A stretch of 35,831 nt of DNA, from contig UQUS01000018.1 in the NCBI GenBank assembly GCA_900544335.1, positions 1 through 35,831 of the forward strand. The letters are read 5' to 3'. The translations under genes and the position numbers were made by a program. Numbering within the stretch: position 1 is the first letter of the stretch; each line of letters starts with the position of its first letter. Shown in pieces: positions 23,401 through 30,983 of this stretch. Below the pieces are notes generated by a model. That model saw only the letters and a program-made list of their open reading frames with translations. It was not told the origin of the DNA and did no database searches. This DNA comes from an uncultured Sutterella sp. GTDB taxonomy: Bacteria; Pseudomonadota; Gammaproteobacteria; Burkholderiales; Burkholderiaceae_F.

Positions 23401-26064
23401 TCAATGGCCGACCTGTCCGATGCCGCGAGTCGTGTTGCTGCCGCGCCGGCCATGGGGCGCTCCTTGCAATCGGTTTGGCGCAAGGCCAAATCCGACGACA
23501 TGGGCATTTTCGGAGCGCGCGAACACAATCTCAAAGATTTAAATGTCGTTATTCCGAAGAAAAAACTGACGGTCGTCACAGGCGTTTCCGGTTCCGGAAA
23601 ATCCACCCTGGCCTTTGGCATTATTTTCTCCGAAGGACAGCGCCGGTACCTGGAAAGCTTAAATGCCTATGCACGCTCGCTCGTGCAACCACCCGCCAAA
23701 CCCGATGTCGAGCAGATTGTCGGGATTGCCCCGACCGTCGCCATCGAGCAGCGCACGAGTCGAGGCGGCCTGAAGTCGACCGTCGGTACGATGACCGAAA
23801 TTCATCCCTATCTGCGCCTTCTTTTCACCAAACTCGGCACACCGCATTGCCCGAGGTGCGGAGACGCTGTTGTCAAGAAAACCGAAGAAGAGATTTGCCG
23901 GGAAATCCTCAATACCTACAAAGGACATCGCATTTCTCTAACCCTGTCCTTGTCGAGTCTGGGATACCTGACTTATCCGTCGCTGATGAGAAACCTCATC
24001 CGTGAAACAGGCGCCTCCCGTTTATGCTTTAACGGGAGTTGGGAGGACATTCCAAACCTTGACAATCACCTTTTTTTTGACGATGCGAAAGTAGACCTTG
24101 CCATCCAAACCCTGGTTACCGTCCCGGAAAATGAATCCCTCCTACGCCGCGCCATTTCCCGAGCTTTTCTTTACGGGAAAGGGTTAGTGTCCGTCCGATG
24201 GGGGTGCTACGCCGACGGCGGGATGGAAGAACCCCGTGGCGGAATCCGGCGTTTCACAACCAAGCGCATGTGTCCGGATTGTTTGATTGAAATTCCCGAA
24301 CCCGATCCACGCCTTTTTTCCTACAACAGCCCCATAGGCTGGTGTCCGACCTGTGCGGGCTCCGGGCAGTACTACGGTGACGAAGAGCCCTGTCCGGATT
24401 GCCAGGGTCTGCGCTTGAATAAGGCCGCTCTGTCCTTTGTTTTCCGAGGACGCAATATCGGACAAATCTGTTCGATGAGCGTCGATGATTGCTTAACGTT
24501 CTTTTCCCGCATGCGTCTTGCCGGTCGCGAAAAAGCCATCGGACAAGGCGCCGTTCAGGAAATCCTCACGCGCCTTCGCTTTCTGCACGAAGTCGGACTC
24601 GGATACCTGTCGCTCAATCGCGGCGCCCCGACACTATCGGGAGGTGAAGCGCAGCGCATCCGCTTGGCCTCGCAAATCGGAAACAGCCTTCAGGGAGTCT
24701 GTTACGTACTAGACGAGCCGACCATCGGCCTTCACGCTCGCGATAACGCCCGCCTAATCGACAGTCTGATTGCCTTAAAAAACAAGGGAAATACCGTCAT
24801 TGTCGTCGAGCACGACGAGGACATGATTCGACATGCCGAACACATCGTCGATATCGGTCCGGGAGCCGGCAGTATGGGCGGCGCTCTTGTCTGCGAAGGG
24901 ACACTGGCCGATATCACGGCTGCCCCGGAAAGCATCACAGGGCAATGCCTGAAAAGCCCGATGCCGCATTCAGGAAAAGTGCGTCACCCGATTCGAAAGG
25001 GCGACCTGTCTCTGCAAATTAGCGGAGCCGTCAAGCACAATCTGAAAAATATCACCGCCAAGATTCCGCTCGGAAAACTCGTGGCGCTCACAGGGGTTTC
25101 CGGCTCCGGAAAATCCACCTTGGCCCGTGATGTCCTGTTGCCGCTCCTAAAAATGCGCCTAAGCAAAACACCGAGAGCGCATTCTGTCGCCCATTTCGGA
25201 TGTAAGGCGATTACCGGTTGGGATTCCGTTAACCGCGTTCTGGAAGTAGACCAGACTCCGATTGGGAAAACTCCGAGTTCGTGCCCGGCAACTTACGTGG
25301 GCTTCTTCTCACAAATTCGCGAGCTTTTTGCGAGCACGAACACCGCCAAAGAACACGGCTGGACGCTCTCACGCTTTTCCTTTAACACCGAGGACGGGCG
25401 GTGTCCGACTTGTAGCGGGCGCGGCGAAGTCATGGTCGAGATGAATTTCCTGCCGGATGTCGCCATGACCTGCCCGACATGCGGCGGAAAGCGTTTTGAC
25501 GAGGAAACATTAACAGCCCTGTGGTACGGAAAGTCCATCGGCGACGTGTTGCAAATGAGCGTTGACGAAGCCTTGCCCCTATTTGAAACGAACACCAAAG
25601 TGGCCGAAGGTCTACGCATGATGCAATCTGTGGGCTTAGGGTACTTAAAACTCGGACAACCTTCGACGACGCTTTCCGGGGGAGAAGCTCAACGCATTAA
25701 ACTGGTTTTCGAACTTGCCAAAGCCAAAACTTCCCGGCGGACTAATAAAAAGATTCGGACGCTTTACATCCTCGATGAGCCGACGGTGGGCCTACATATG
25801 GCCGACGTTCAAAAGCTCATTTATGTGCTGCAAGCATTGACCGATGCCGGGCACACAGTCCTGGTGATTGAACACAATTTGGATTTAATTGCCGAAGCCG
25901 ATTACGTCATTGACCTAGGGCCGGAAGGGGGCGACGGCGGCGGTCAAATCGTTGCCGAAGGAACGCCTCGTGCCGTCTCCGAAATGCCCACGGCAACCGG
26001 TGTTGCTCTGAAAACATTCTTTGCCGAGCACCCAGTACAATCCTTACAAAGTAAGGAAACGTAG
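20473..26064 (+). CDS. uvrA: Double-length UvrA: two UvrA-like halves fused, four ABC ATPase modules
   Basis: UvrA is the damage-sensing ATPase of nucleotide excision repair and normally works as a dimer of about 940-residue subunits with UvrB. This single frame encodes 1863 residues carrying four complete ABC modules. Walker A motifs begin at residues 35, 662, 1037 and 1541; LSGGE signatures at 509, 855, 1388 and 1734; each is followed by an intact Walker B (LDEP-x-x-GLH). Each half also has CxxC zinc elements and the family's STVGTMTE segment. The first half keeps a recognisable UvrB-binding-type region (about 155-260), but the matching region of the second half (about 1145-1270) looks diverged. 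A linker (about 960-1010) rich in Ala and Ser joins the halves. It is packed between apaH (3 bp) and cca (3 bp). It is probably a built-in UvrA dimer. Whether it replaces or supplements ordinary UvrA cannot be told from this window. Confidence 0.93.
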   Translation: MTKASENIRIRGARQNNLKNINLDIKTNTWTVITGPSGSGKSSLAFDTLYSEGQRLYVETFSSYARQFLDKCDRPDVDSIEGVPPAIAINQSNSVRTSRSTVGTMTELNDYIKLLFEKEAHLFCRQCGQPVRRMTPMDMWADICSRATVASDPRLVITFDVLVPKNFNRELAVNGLAARGFTRIHTERQTLEGTILSVVVDRFRVSKTDLSRGLEAVQTALKSGRGAFAGKFVVHVLGDDGQEAIWPYAEGLKCATCDIAYADATNSTFSFNSPLGACPVCHGFGRTIDIDEALVIPDANKSLSEHCIKPWGKGSAYTDCYDELMDCAQRAGIPTDIPYCHLTEEQKHWVWNGDANRSSGNRPRWYGIRRFFDYIADKAKYTFTARMLLMHYRTYVTCPACGGARLKPDALLWRVGSRAAADVALAGRSRFISSDAPGIRKVIDSIPGLTLHDLMLLPITSLIAFLQVIREEVLDEPGRLVLEQALARLNYLTDVGVGYLTLDRQSRTLSGGEVQRVNLTTALGTNLVDTLFVLDEPSVGLHPRDMDRVNGILRRLRDAGNTLVVVEHDPQVMLAADRIVDMGPGAGEKGGQIVFDGTPEGLCHSDTLTGAYLSGRRRPNAGLTRKTPTTQTRWLEVADACEHNLRNVTVRFPIGYLTTVTGVSGSGKSSLIIDTLVPLLQRHFGKVVTSVPDAKIFGCEDLRDIHLIDQSAVSATTRSTPVLYIGAFDAIRKIFAAAPKARANNYSAGFFSFNSVLGQCPTCQGTGFEHVEMQFLSDIYLKCPNCNGKRYRPEVLEVTINLDGQHDVSIADVLDMTVSQALEYFKNHRDICNRLNALKDVGLDYVRLGQPLPTLSGGESQRLKLAESLAGANSLLSVAGHVFVLDEPTTGLHFDDIAKLLTSLRRLVDGGATVILIEHNLDVINASDWVIDLGPDGGDKGGQLVAAGTPDGLARKTTYTAKALAAYRKALQDPSASMADLSDAASRVAAAPAMGRSLQSVWRKAKSDDMGIFGAREHNLKDLNVVIPKKKLTVVTGVSGSGKSTLAFGIIFSEGQRRYLESLNAYARSLVQPPAKPDVEQIVGIAPTVAIEQRTSRGGLKSTVGTMTEIHPYLRLLFTKLGTPHCPRCGDAVVKKTEEEICREILNTYKGHRISLTLSLSSLGYLTYPSLMRNLIRETGASRLCFNGSWEDIPNLDNHLFFDDAKVDLAIQTLVTVPENESLLRRAISRAFLYGKGLVSVRWGCYADGGMEEPRGGIRRFTTKRMCPDCLIEIPEPDPRLFSYNSPIGWCPTCAGSGQYYGDEEPCPDCQGLRLNKAALSFVFRGRNIGQICSMSVDDCLTFFSRMRLAGREKAIGQGAVQEILTRLRFLHEVGLGYLSLNRGAPTLSGGEAQRIRLASQIGNSLQGVCYVLDEPTIGLHARDNARLIDSLIALKNKGNTVIVVEHDEDMIRHAEHIVDIGPGAGSMGGALVCEGTLADITAAPESITGQCLKSPMPHSGKVRHPIRKGDLSLQISGAVKHNLKNITAKIPLGKLVALTGVSGSGKSTLARDVLLPLLKMRLSKTPRAHSVAHFGCKAITGWDSVNRVLEVDQTPIGKTPSSCPATYVGFFSQIRELFASTNTAKEHGWTLSRFSFNTEDGRCPTCSGRGEVMVEMNFLPDVAMTCPTCGGKRFDEETLTALWYGKSIGDVLQMSVDEALPLFETNTKVAEGLRMMQSVGLGYLKLGQPSTTLSGGEAQRIKLVFELAKAKTSRRTNKKIRTLYILDEPTVGLHMADVQKLIYVLQALTDAGHTVLVIEHNLDLIAEADYVIDLGPEGGDGGGQIVAEGTPRAVSEMPTATGVALKTFFAEHPVQSLQSKET

Positions 26065-26067
26065 CCC

Positions 26068-27162
26068 ATGCAGGTTTACTTGGTCGGCGGAGCCGTGCGT
26101 GATGCACTCATGCGGATGTCCGGGCGCGATGTGCGCTCTTCGGACAAGGATTGGGTTGTCGTCGGTTCCAGTCCGAAAGAGATGCTTTCACTCGGGTTTA
26201 TTCCGGTCGGACACGATTTCCCCGTCTTTCTGCACCCGAAAACACACGAAGAGTATGCCCTGGCGCGGACGGAACGTAAATCCGGCCACGGTTACCACGG
26301 TTTTCAATTCTTCGCATCGCCGTCCGTGACACTAACCGAAGACCTCGCGCGGCGTGATTTAACCATCAACGCCATGGCCATGACTCCCGAAGGCGTCCTC
26401 ATCGATCCCTTTAACGGCAAGAAGGACCTGACCGATCGGATTTTGCGCCATGTCGGACCAGCCTTTTGCGAAGACCCGGTCCGCATTTTGCGTCTGGCTC
26501 GGTTTGCGGCGCGCTTTGCCGACTTTACCGTGGCTCCGGAAACAGCGACTCTCTTAAAGACCATGGTCGCCACGGGTGAAGCCGACCACTTAGTCTCTGA
26601 GCGCGTGTGGGCCGAGGTCTCGCGCGGGCTTATGGAAGAAGCTCCCTCGCGCATGATTCGGATTCTGAAGGACTGCGGCTTTTTGTCTCGCGTCTTTGCC
26701 GAAAGCCCAGTAACCGAATCCCTCTTAAGCGCCTTGGATTACGCTGCGACAGAAAACGCCCCCTTAACTGTGCGTGCGAGCATCGCGTTTTCCGGATTAG
26801 CGCAAGACCAAGTAGCCCGTTTTTGCCGACATCACCGTTTCCCGAGCGATGTAACAGATGCCGTTACTCTTTTTGTCAAGTACAAAGATGCCGCTCGAAC
26901 GGCACAAAGTGCCGAAGAGTACCTTAACCTTTTAAACGCCTTGGATGTACTCAGGCGACCGGAGCGACTTGAGCACTTTCTTCAGGCTTTGGGCTACACG
27001 AATCCGGACTTTAACCAAAGAATCCTCAAAGCCCTACGCGCGGCCTACTTATCCGTTGACGTAGCCTTGCTCTTAAAGAGTCCCTCTGAAAAACCAGCCA
27101 CCGTGCGCATACGAAATGCCCGCCTCAGTGCCATAAAGGAGGCCCTGAAATGCCCGATTTAA
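26068..27162 (+). CDS. cca: CCA tRNA nucleotidyltransferase, HD domain degenerate
   Basis: Cca adds or repairs the 3' CCA of tRNAs. The 364-residue protein has the class II nucleotidyltransferase head: GGAVRD at 7-12, the metal-binding DKD at 26-28, HDFPVFLHPKTHEEYALARTERKSG and RRDLTINAMAM. It is shorter than the 412-residue E. coli enzyme. Where E. coli has the HD phosphohydrolase motif (LCHDLGKG), this protein reads AFSGLAQD, and the segment before it is shortened, so the accessory phosphatase and phosphodiesterase activity is probably lost. Both tRNA genes in the window encode CCA, so repair is its likely job here. It starts 3 bp after uvrA and overlaps folB by 13 bases. Confidence 0.94.
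   Translation: MQVYLVGGAVRDALMRMSGRDVRSSDKDWVVVGSSPKEMLSLGFIPVGHDFPVFLHPKTHEEYALARTERKSGHGYHGFQFFASPSVTLTEDLARRDLTINAMAMTPEGVLIDPFNGKKDLTDRILRHVGPAFCEDPVRILRLARFAARFADFTVAPETATLLKTMVATGEADHLVSERVWAEVSRGLMEEAPSRMIRILKDCGFLSRVFAESPVTESLLSALDYAATENAPLTVRASIAFSGLAQDQVARFCRHHRFPSDVTDAVTLFVKYKDAARTAQSAEEYLNLLNALDVLRRPERLEHFLQALGYTNPDFNQRILKALRAAYLSVDVALLLKSPSEKPATVRIRNARLSAIKEALKCPI
27136..27142 (+). promoter_or_regulatory. Strong ribosome binding site of folB inside cca
   Basis: AAGGAGG lies 7 nt before the folB ATG and within the last codons of cca. It fixes the folB start and allows folB to be translated independently of cca despite their 13-base overlap. Confidence 0.85.
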
Positions 27163-27536
27163 CGGAGTTTTTGTTAACACAGTGCCGAAAGATTCACCTG
27201 GCCGATTACAAAACCCAGGCGCACATCGGCGTTGTGGACTGGGAAAAAAACCGGTCACAGGAACTGCTCTTTACACTTGATGTTTGGGTCAAAGATCATG
27301 CCGTCTTAGACGATGACATCGCCTCGGTCTACGACTATCGAGCCGTCCCGAAGGCCATCGATTCGGTTCTTTCTGCCGGGCACATTCAATTGCAAGAGAC
27401 CGTAGCCGAACGCATCGCCGCAAAACTCCTTGCCGACGCTCGAGTGCTTGCCGTTCGCGTTCAAACCCAAAAGACCGAAGCCGTGAAAAAGGCCGCCGGT
27501 ATCGGCATTGAAATTTTCAGAAAGAAAACGTTATGA
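27150..27536 (+). CDS. folB: Dihydroneopterin aldolase FolB
   Basis: FolB cleaves dihydroneopterin to the hydroxymethyl pterin used in folate synthesis. The 128-residue protein is slightly longer than usual (about 120). It shows the family's AHIGVVDWEKNRSQELLFTLDVW block near 24-46, DYRAVPKAI near 62-70, and the conserved LQETVAERIAAKLL helix containing the catalytic-region Glu. The first 15 residues are an unremarkable extension, but the very strong AAGGAGG site supports the ATG at 27150. It overlaps cca by 13 bases and ttcA by 4 bases (ATGA), so the three are expressed together. Confidence 0.93.
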   Translation: MPDLTEFLLTQCRKIHLADYKTQAHIGVVDWEKNRSQELLFTLDVWVKDHAVLDDDIASVYDYRAVPKAIDSVLSAGHIQLQETVAERIAAKLLADARVLAVRVQTQKTEAVKKAAGIGIEIFRKKTL

Positions 27537-28534
27537 CAGAAATGCCCATACCGATTGTTCCGGCCAAGACGCCGAGAAACGACCGTGATGAAAAAAAGTC
27601 CATCGAAATTGCCCCCGGCGTTCACACACACGCGTCCGTCTCGGTTCGTAAATTGGAAAAACGCATTGTGCGCTTGACGGCACAAGCGATTTCCGACTAC
27701 GACATGATTGAAGACGGAGACAAGATTCTCGTTGCCATGAGCGGCGGCAAGGATAGTTATGTCCTCCTAGAAACGCTCATGAAGTTACAAAAAAGAGCGC
27801 CCGTAAAATTCGAGCTTCTTGCCGTACATGTCGACCAACACATTCCGGGGTCGGATACTCAGACAATCGAAAATTTTCTGAAGGCCACAGGCGTTCCCTA
27901 TCACATCGAATCGCAAGACACGCATGCGATTGTCGAGCGTCTGATTCCGACAGGAAAAAACATCTGTTCTCTATGCGCGCGTTTGCGTCGCGGCATTTTG
28001 TATCGGGTTGCCCGAGAAACGGGCTGCACGAAAATTGCACTCGGTCATCAAATGGACGATGTGGTTTCCACACTGCTCCTGAATCTTTTTTACGGCGGAC
28101 GCATTAAAGCGATGCCGCCGATTCTGCGTAGCGACGACAAGACCAACATCGTTATTCGACCTTTGGTGTATGTGCGTGAGTATGAGACGGCCAAGTGGGC
28201 CAAAATCCGCAACTTTCCGACATCTCCCAAGCACCTTTGCGGTGCGGCAGAAAACAAAAAGCGTCAGGAAATCAAGGCTCTGATGGCCGACTGGGATAGG
28301 CATTTTGACGGCAGGATTTATAACCTTTTTATGAGTACCACACGGGTTGCGCCGTCCCAGCTTGCCGACAAAAGCCTGTTTGACTTTAAAGCCTTTTGCC
28401 GGCAACCGAACCGGGAGCCGACCCAAAAAGAAGCGGACACAAAGCCCGAGCCCAAAAAGGGTCTGCAGCTTGATGCCGAACACGGCATCAAACCGCTTTT
28501 AATGCGCATTGTGCCCTGGAGGACGCCCTTTTAA
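27533..28534 (+). CDS. ttcA: tRNA 2-thiocytidine(32) synthetase TtcA
   Basis: TtcA is an iron-sulfur enzyme that thiolates C32 in the anticodon loop of several tRNAs, using ATP. The 333-residue protein has the PP-loop SGGKDS at 70-75, the CxxC pair at Cys145/Cys148 (NICSLCARLRRG) and a third cluster ligand at Cys236 in KHLCGAAE, matching the three-cysteine pattern of E. coli TtcA. Residues 1-35 and the last 45 are variable tails. The ATG at 27533 overlaps the folB stop; an ATG at 27542 is an alternative. It converges on the M20D gene with a 7-bp gap. Confidence 0.95.
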   Translation: MTEMPIPIVPAKTPRNDRDEKKSIEIAPGVHTHASVSVRKLEKRIVRLTAQAISDYDMIEDGDKILVAMSGGKDSYVLLETLMKLQKRAPVKFELLAVHVDQHIPGSDTQTIENFLKATGVPYHIESQDTHAIVERLIPTGKNICSLCARLRRGILYRVARETGCTKIALGHQMDDVVSTLLLNLFYGGRIKAMPPILRSDDKTNIVIRPLVYVREYETAKWAKIRNFPTSPKHLCGAAENKKRQEIKALMADWDRHFDGRIYNLFMSTTRVAPSQLADKSLFDFKAFCRQPNREPTQKEADTKPEPKKGLQLDAEHGIKPLLMRIVPWRTPF

Positions 28535-28541
28535 AGGGGCT

Positions 28542-29645
28542 TTAGCCCAACTGGCGACAAATCATGGCACTCATCAGGGCGACGCCACCCTTTAGGTACT
28601 CGGGCGAAAAATGCATCGCTCGGCTATGCAATCCCGGCTCGGCACCGACGCCGATTCCGAAATACGCATTTTTCAGTTCCGGCTTAGCTTGGACAAAATA
28701 ATTGAAGTCCTCACCGCCGCCCCCGCAGGGCTCCGATAAGCGCTCTCGTCCGAAAAGACGAATGATTTCTTCTTGCGCTTGCCGAACTAAAGAAGGCGTG
28801 TACGAAGGCGCCGGAATCGGCTTATGTTTGAGCACAAGACTTGCCGTCGCTCCCACCGACTGAGCGGCAAATTCGGCTGCTCGGCGAACTTTTTCAATCA
28901 ACTCGTCCATCAAGGCGTTGTTCTCGGCACGGGCATCGAGCCACATTTGTGCCGTGTCCGGAACGACATTGACGGCTGCCGAAGCGGCATGAATCTGCGT
29001 GACCTTGCAACTCCAACCGGCCAGGGGATTGAGTTTGATGGCACAAATCGCATTGGTCACAAGCGAGGCGGCCTCGGCCGCATTAACGCCCAAATGGGGG
29101 CGCGATGCGTGGCAGGCCTCTCCCTTGATATCAATGCCGATAAAGGCACTTGCCGTGTAGTTGACGGCAGCACAAAAACTGCCGGCCGGCATATCCTGCA
29201 CCGGTCGAATGTGCATCCCGAAGGCCATATCCACGTCATCGAGAACGCCGGCATCAATGACGCTTAACGCGCCGTCCAGTGTTTCTTCTGCCGGCTGGAA
29301 AAGAAACTTCAACGTTCCTTTTTTTATCGAGTCTGCGACCTGAGCGGCTGTGGCAATTTGCATCGCCACATGGGCATCGTGCCCGCACGCATGAACGGCC
29401 ACAACCGATCCGTCCGGATTTTTAAACGGCAGCGCATCCATGTCGCACCGAACCATGACGGTCGGCCCCGGAACGCTTGTGCGTTTGTAAGCCACGACCG
29501 CCGTTGTGTTGCCGAACCCGGTGTGCACTTCGTAACCGAGCCGACGCATCGCATCGGCGGCATAAGCGCTTGTCTTCACTTCGTGAAAGCCGAGTTCGGG
29601 TATCGCGTGCAAATCACGCCATAAGGAAACAACGTCCGTATTCAC
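28542..29645 (-). CDS. M20D family amidohydrolase
   Basis: This is a zinc-type amidohydrolase of the IAA-Leu/hippurate/N-acyl-amino-acid hydrolase group (peptidase family M20D), predicted to release acyl or aminoacyl groups from amino acids in the cytoplasm. The 367-residue protein shows LHAIPELGFHE at 12-22, CDMDALP at 67-73, HACGHDAHVAM (metal ligands Cys87, His89) and QPAEET near 117-122. GGGGEDFNYF and a C-terminal HSRAMHFSPEYLKGG supply the remaining expected ligands. The start is GTG at 29645 after GGGGGT; the ribosome site is only fair. It lies downstream of the YjiG-like gene with a hairpin between, and may form one functional unit with it. The precise substrate is unknown. Confidence 0.9.
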   Translation of the reverse strand: MNTDVVSLWRDLHAIPELGFHEVKTSAYAADAMRRLGYEVHTGFGNTTAVVAYKRTSVPGPTVMVRCDMDALPFKNPDGSVVAVHACGHDAHVAMQIATAAQVADSIKKGTLKFLFQPAEETLDGALSVIDAGVLDDVDMAFGMHIRPVQDMPAGSFCAAVNYTASAFIGIDIKGEACHASRPHLGVNAAEAASLVTNAICAIKLNPLAGWSCKVTQIHAASAAVNVVPDTAQMWLDARAENNALMDELIEKVRRAAEFAAQSVGATASLVLKHKPIPAPSYTPSLVRQAQEEIIRLFGRERLSEPCGGGGEDFNYFVQAKPELKNAYFGIGVGAEPGLHSRAMHFSPEYLKGGVALMSAMICRQLG

Positions 29646-29663
29646 AACAACCCCCGAAGTCTT

Positions 29664-29694
29664 AGCGGGATACTCCCGAAGGGGTCCTCCCGCT
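29664..29694 (-). terminator. Hairpin between the YjiG-like and M20D genes
   Basis: AGCGGGA (29664-29670) and TCCCGCT (29688-29694) form a perfect 7-bp stem; the loop can pair further (CTCCC with GGGGT). It lies 7 bp after the yjiG-like stop and has no U-run, so termination may be partial. Confidence 0.45.
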
Positions 29695-29701
29695 TAGAAA
29701 A

Positions 29702-30172
29702 CTACATAACGGCTCGCATAATCAGCATGCCGATACCTGCCATAAAGACGCTGGTGAACATCAAAAGAGGCCAGTATTTTTTCGGCACGTCCGCCAGACC
29801 GAGCAGCCGCCCCATGTACTGAATCTGGGAGGCCATCAAAATCAAGGCAGGCGACATAATCGTGACATCGGTTGCACTGATGGTTCCGGCGGTAAAAAGG
29901 CTGGCGGCAACGCCGACACCGGCGCCGCACGAAAGCCATGTGGCGCAGAGCACGAGAACGCATTCGCCTTTTAAGCCGAAGACGCCCATCATGGGGCCGC
30001 ACACTTTACCCAAAAAATCCATCACGCCGAGCAGGCTCAAGATGTACGTTAAAACGAACGCCATCAATACGTTCGGCAACAAATAGTTGGCGCAAACGAG
30101 CAATCCCTTACGGCAACCGGCAATGAAAATATCAAAAGGATTGCTGCTCACTTTGTTATCTGCAGTAGCCAT
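29702..30172 (-). CDS. yjiG: YjiG-like (SpmB/nucleoside-recognition type) inner membrane protein
   Basis: This is a small polytopic membrane protein with the 'gate' or nucleoside-recognition-like fold; its transport role is unproven. From the ATG at 30172 it has 156 residues, close to E. coli YjiG (153). It has about four hydrophobic segments and the conserved Gly/Ala-rich WLSCGAGVGVAASLFTAG and SPALILMASQIQYMGRLLG stretches. The start is set by AAGGAT about 9 nt upstream; a longer frame to 30232 is not family-like. It overlaps the yjiH-like gene by 17 bases, as expected for a two-subunit membrane protein. Confidence 0.75.
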   Translation of the reverse strand: MATADNKVSSNPFDIFIAGCRKGLLVCANYLLPNVLMAFVLTYILSLLGVMDFLGKVCGPMMGVFGLKGECVLVLCATWLSCGAGVGVAASLFTAGTISATDVTIMSPALILMASQIQYMGRLLGLADVPKKYWPLLMFTSVFMAGIGMLIMRAVM

Positions 30173-30830
30173 CGCGGAAATCCTTTCTGTAAAGAGCCGA
30201 CAAACAAACCCGGACGAAGAACCCGGCCGCAAACTTCATGACAAGAATAATTGCGAGCGGTTTCCACACCGGAACCAAAAAGAAGGCAAAAAGCGCCGAG
30301 ACCGTCGAAAAATAGTTTCCGACAGCGCCTGCCCCGCAGTACTGCCAAGAGGCCATAATGACCAACTCCCGATCGTTCATGAGTTTGTGGTCATATAAGC
30401 TCTTGGAGATGGCCGCTCCTGCATCCGTACTTTGCAGATCGGTCACGAGCGCCAAGCCTGTGTAGCCCGGAATATCCAAAACCGGTCGCAGGAAAGGCGT
30501 CAGTAACACTTGTGCCGCCGCCAAAGCGCCGTAGTGCTCGAAGACGGCCAAAAGACCGACGGCAAGCGTCACGGGGGCAAAAAGCGTCAGGGCGAAAAGA
30601 AAACCTTGCCGCGCGCCGACACCGCCTTTGCCGACGAAATTAGTTCCACCGACCGAGCCGAATTTGCCGGCAATTGTCGAGAAATCAAAAGCACCGAGCC
30701 ATTCATAGCCCGGTCCCATTTTGTAAAAGACTCCCGAGAACATGATGACCGCAAGCAACAATGCGAGGAATGCCACAGGACCTGCCTTAGGCTTCGCTGT
30801 CAGTGTTGCGACATCGATATTTTCTGCCAT
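30156..30830 (-). CDS. yjiH: YjiH-like (SpmA/nucleoside-recognition type) inner membrane protein
   Basis: This is the larger partner of the YjiG-like protein. From the ATG at 30830 it has 224 residues, near the 227 of E. coli YjiH. It has a hydrophobic segment at about 20-38, then GGVGARQGFLFALTLFAPVTLAVGLL and DLQSTDAGAAISKSL, typical of the nucleoside-recognition domain. The ATG at 30830 is chosen over 30836 because AAGGAG is 7 nt from the former but only 1 nt from the latter. In E. coli, yjiH-yjiG precede the isoaspartyl dipeptidase gene iadA; here M20 peptidase genes lie on both sides, which suggests a link to peptide or modified amino acid handling. Confidence 0.75.
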   Translation of the reverse strand: MAENIDVATLTAKPKAGPVAFLALLLAVIMFSGVFYKMGPGYEWLGAFDFSTIAGKFGSVGGTNFVGKGGVGARQGFLFALTLFAPVTLAVGLLAVFEHYGALAAAQVLLTPFLRPVLDIPGYTGLALVTDLQSTDAGAAISKSLYDHKLMNDRELVIMASWQYCGAGAVGNYFSTVSALFAFFLVPVWKPLAIILVMKFAAGFFVRVCLSALYRKDFRDGYCR

Positions 30831-30837
30831 GGCCATT

Positions 30838-30843
30838 CTCCTT
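30838..30843 (-). promoter_or_regulatory. Ribosome binding site deciding the yjiH-like start
   Basis: AAGGAG on the minus strand sits 1 nt before the first in-frame ATG (30836) and 7 nt before the second (30830). Only the second has usable spacing. Confidence 0.7.
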
Positions 30844-30888
30844 GGAGAAAGTTAAGAAATACCGAGGTCAACCTAGCACACTCTGAGG

Positions 30889-30918
30889 AAATCCTTGCCG
30901 ATTGCGGGCAAGGGATTT
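30889..30918 (-). terminator. Hairpin between rocB-like and yjiH-like genes
   Basis: On the minus strand AAATCC-C-TTGCC pairs with GGCAA-GGATTT (11 pairs, one bulged C). It lies 66 bp beyond the rocB-like stop. No clean U-run follows, so it may only partly uncouple expression of the two units. Confidence 0.45.
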
Positions 30919-30983
30919 GCCTTGTTTGACCAAATGCTGTTGCATCTATGCACTATGGACTAGCGTTTGCCCCGAGTCGCGTC

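Noticed and set aside
28531..28550. GGGC-TTTA-GCCC mini-hairpin between ttcA and the M20D gene as bidirectional terminator
   Set aside because: The 4-bp stem without a U-run is too weak to support a terminator call.
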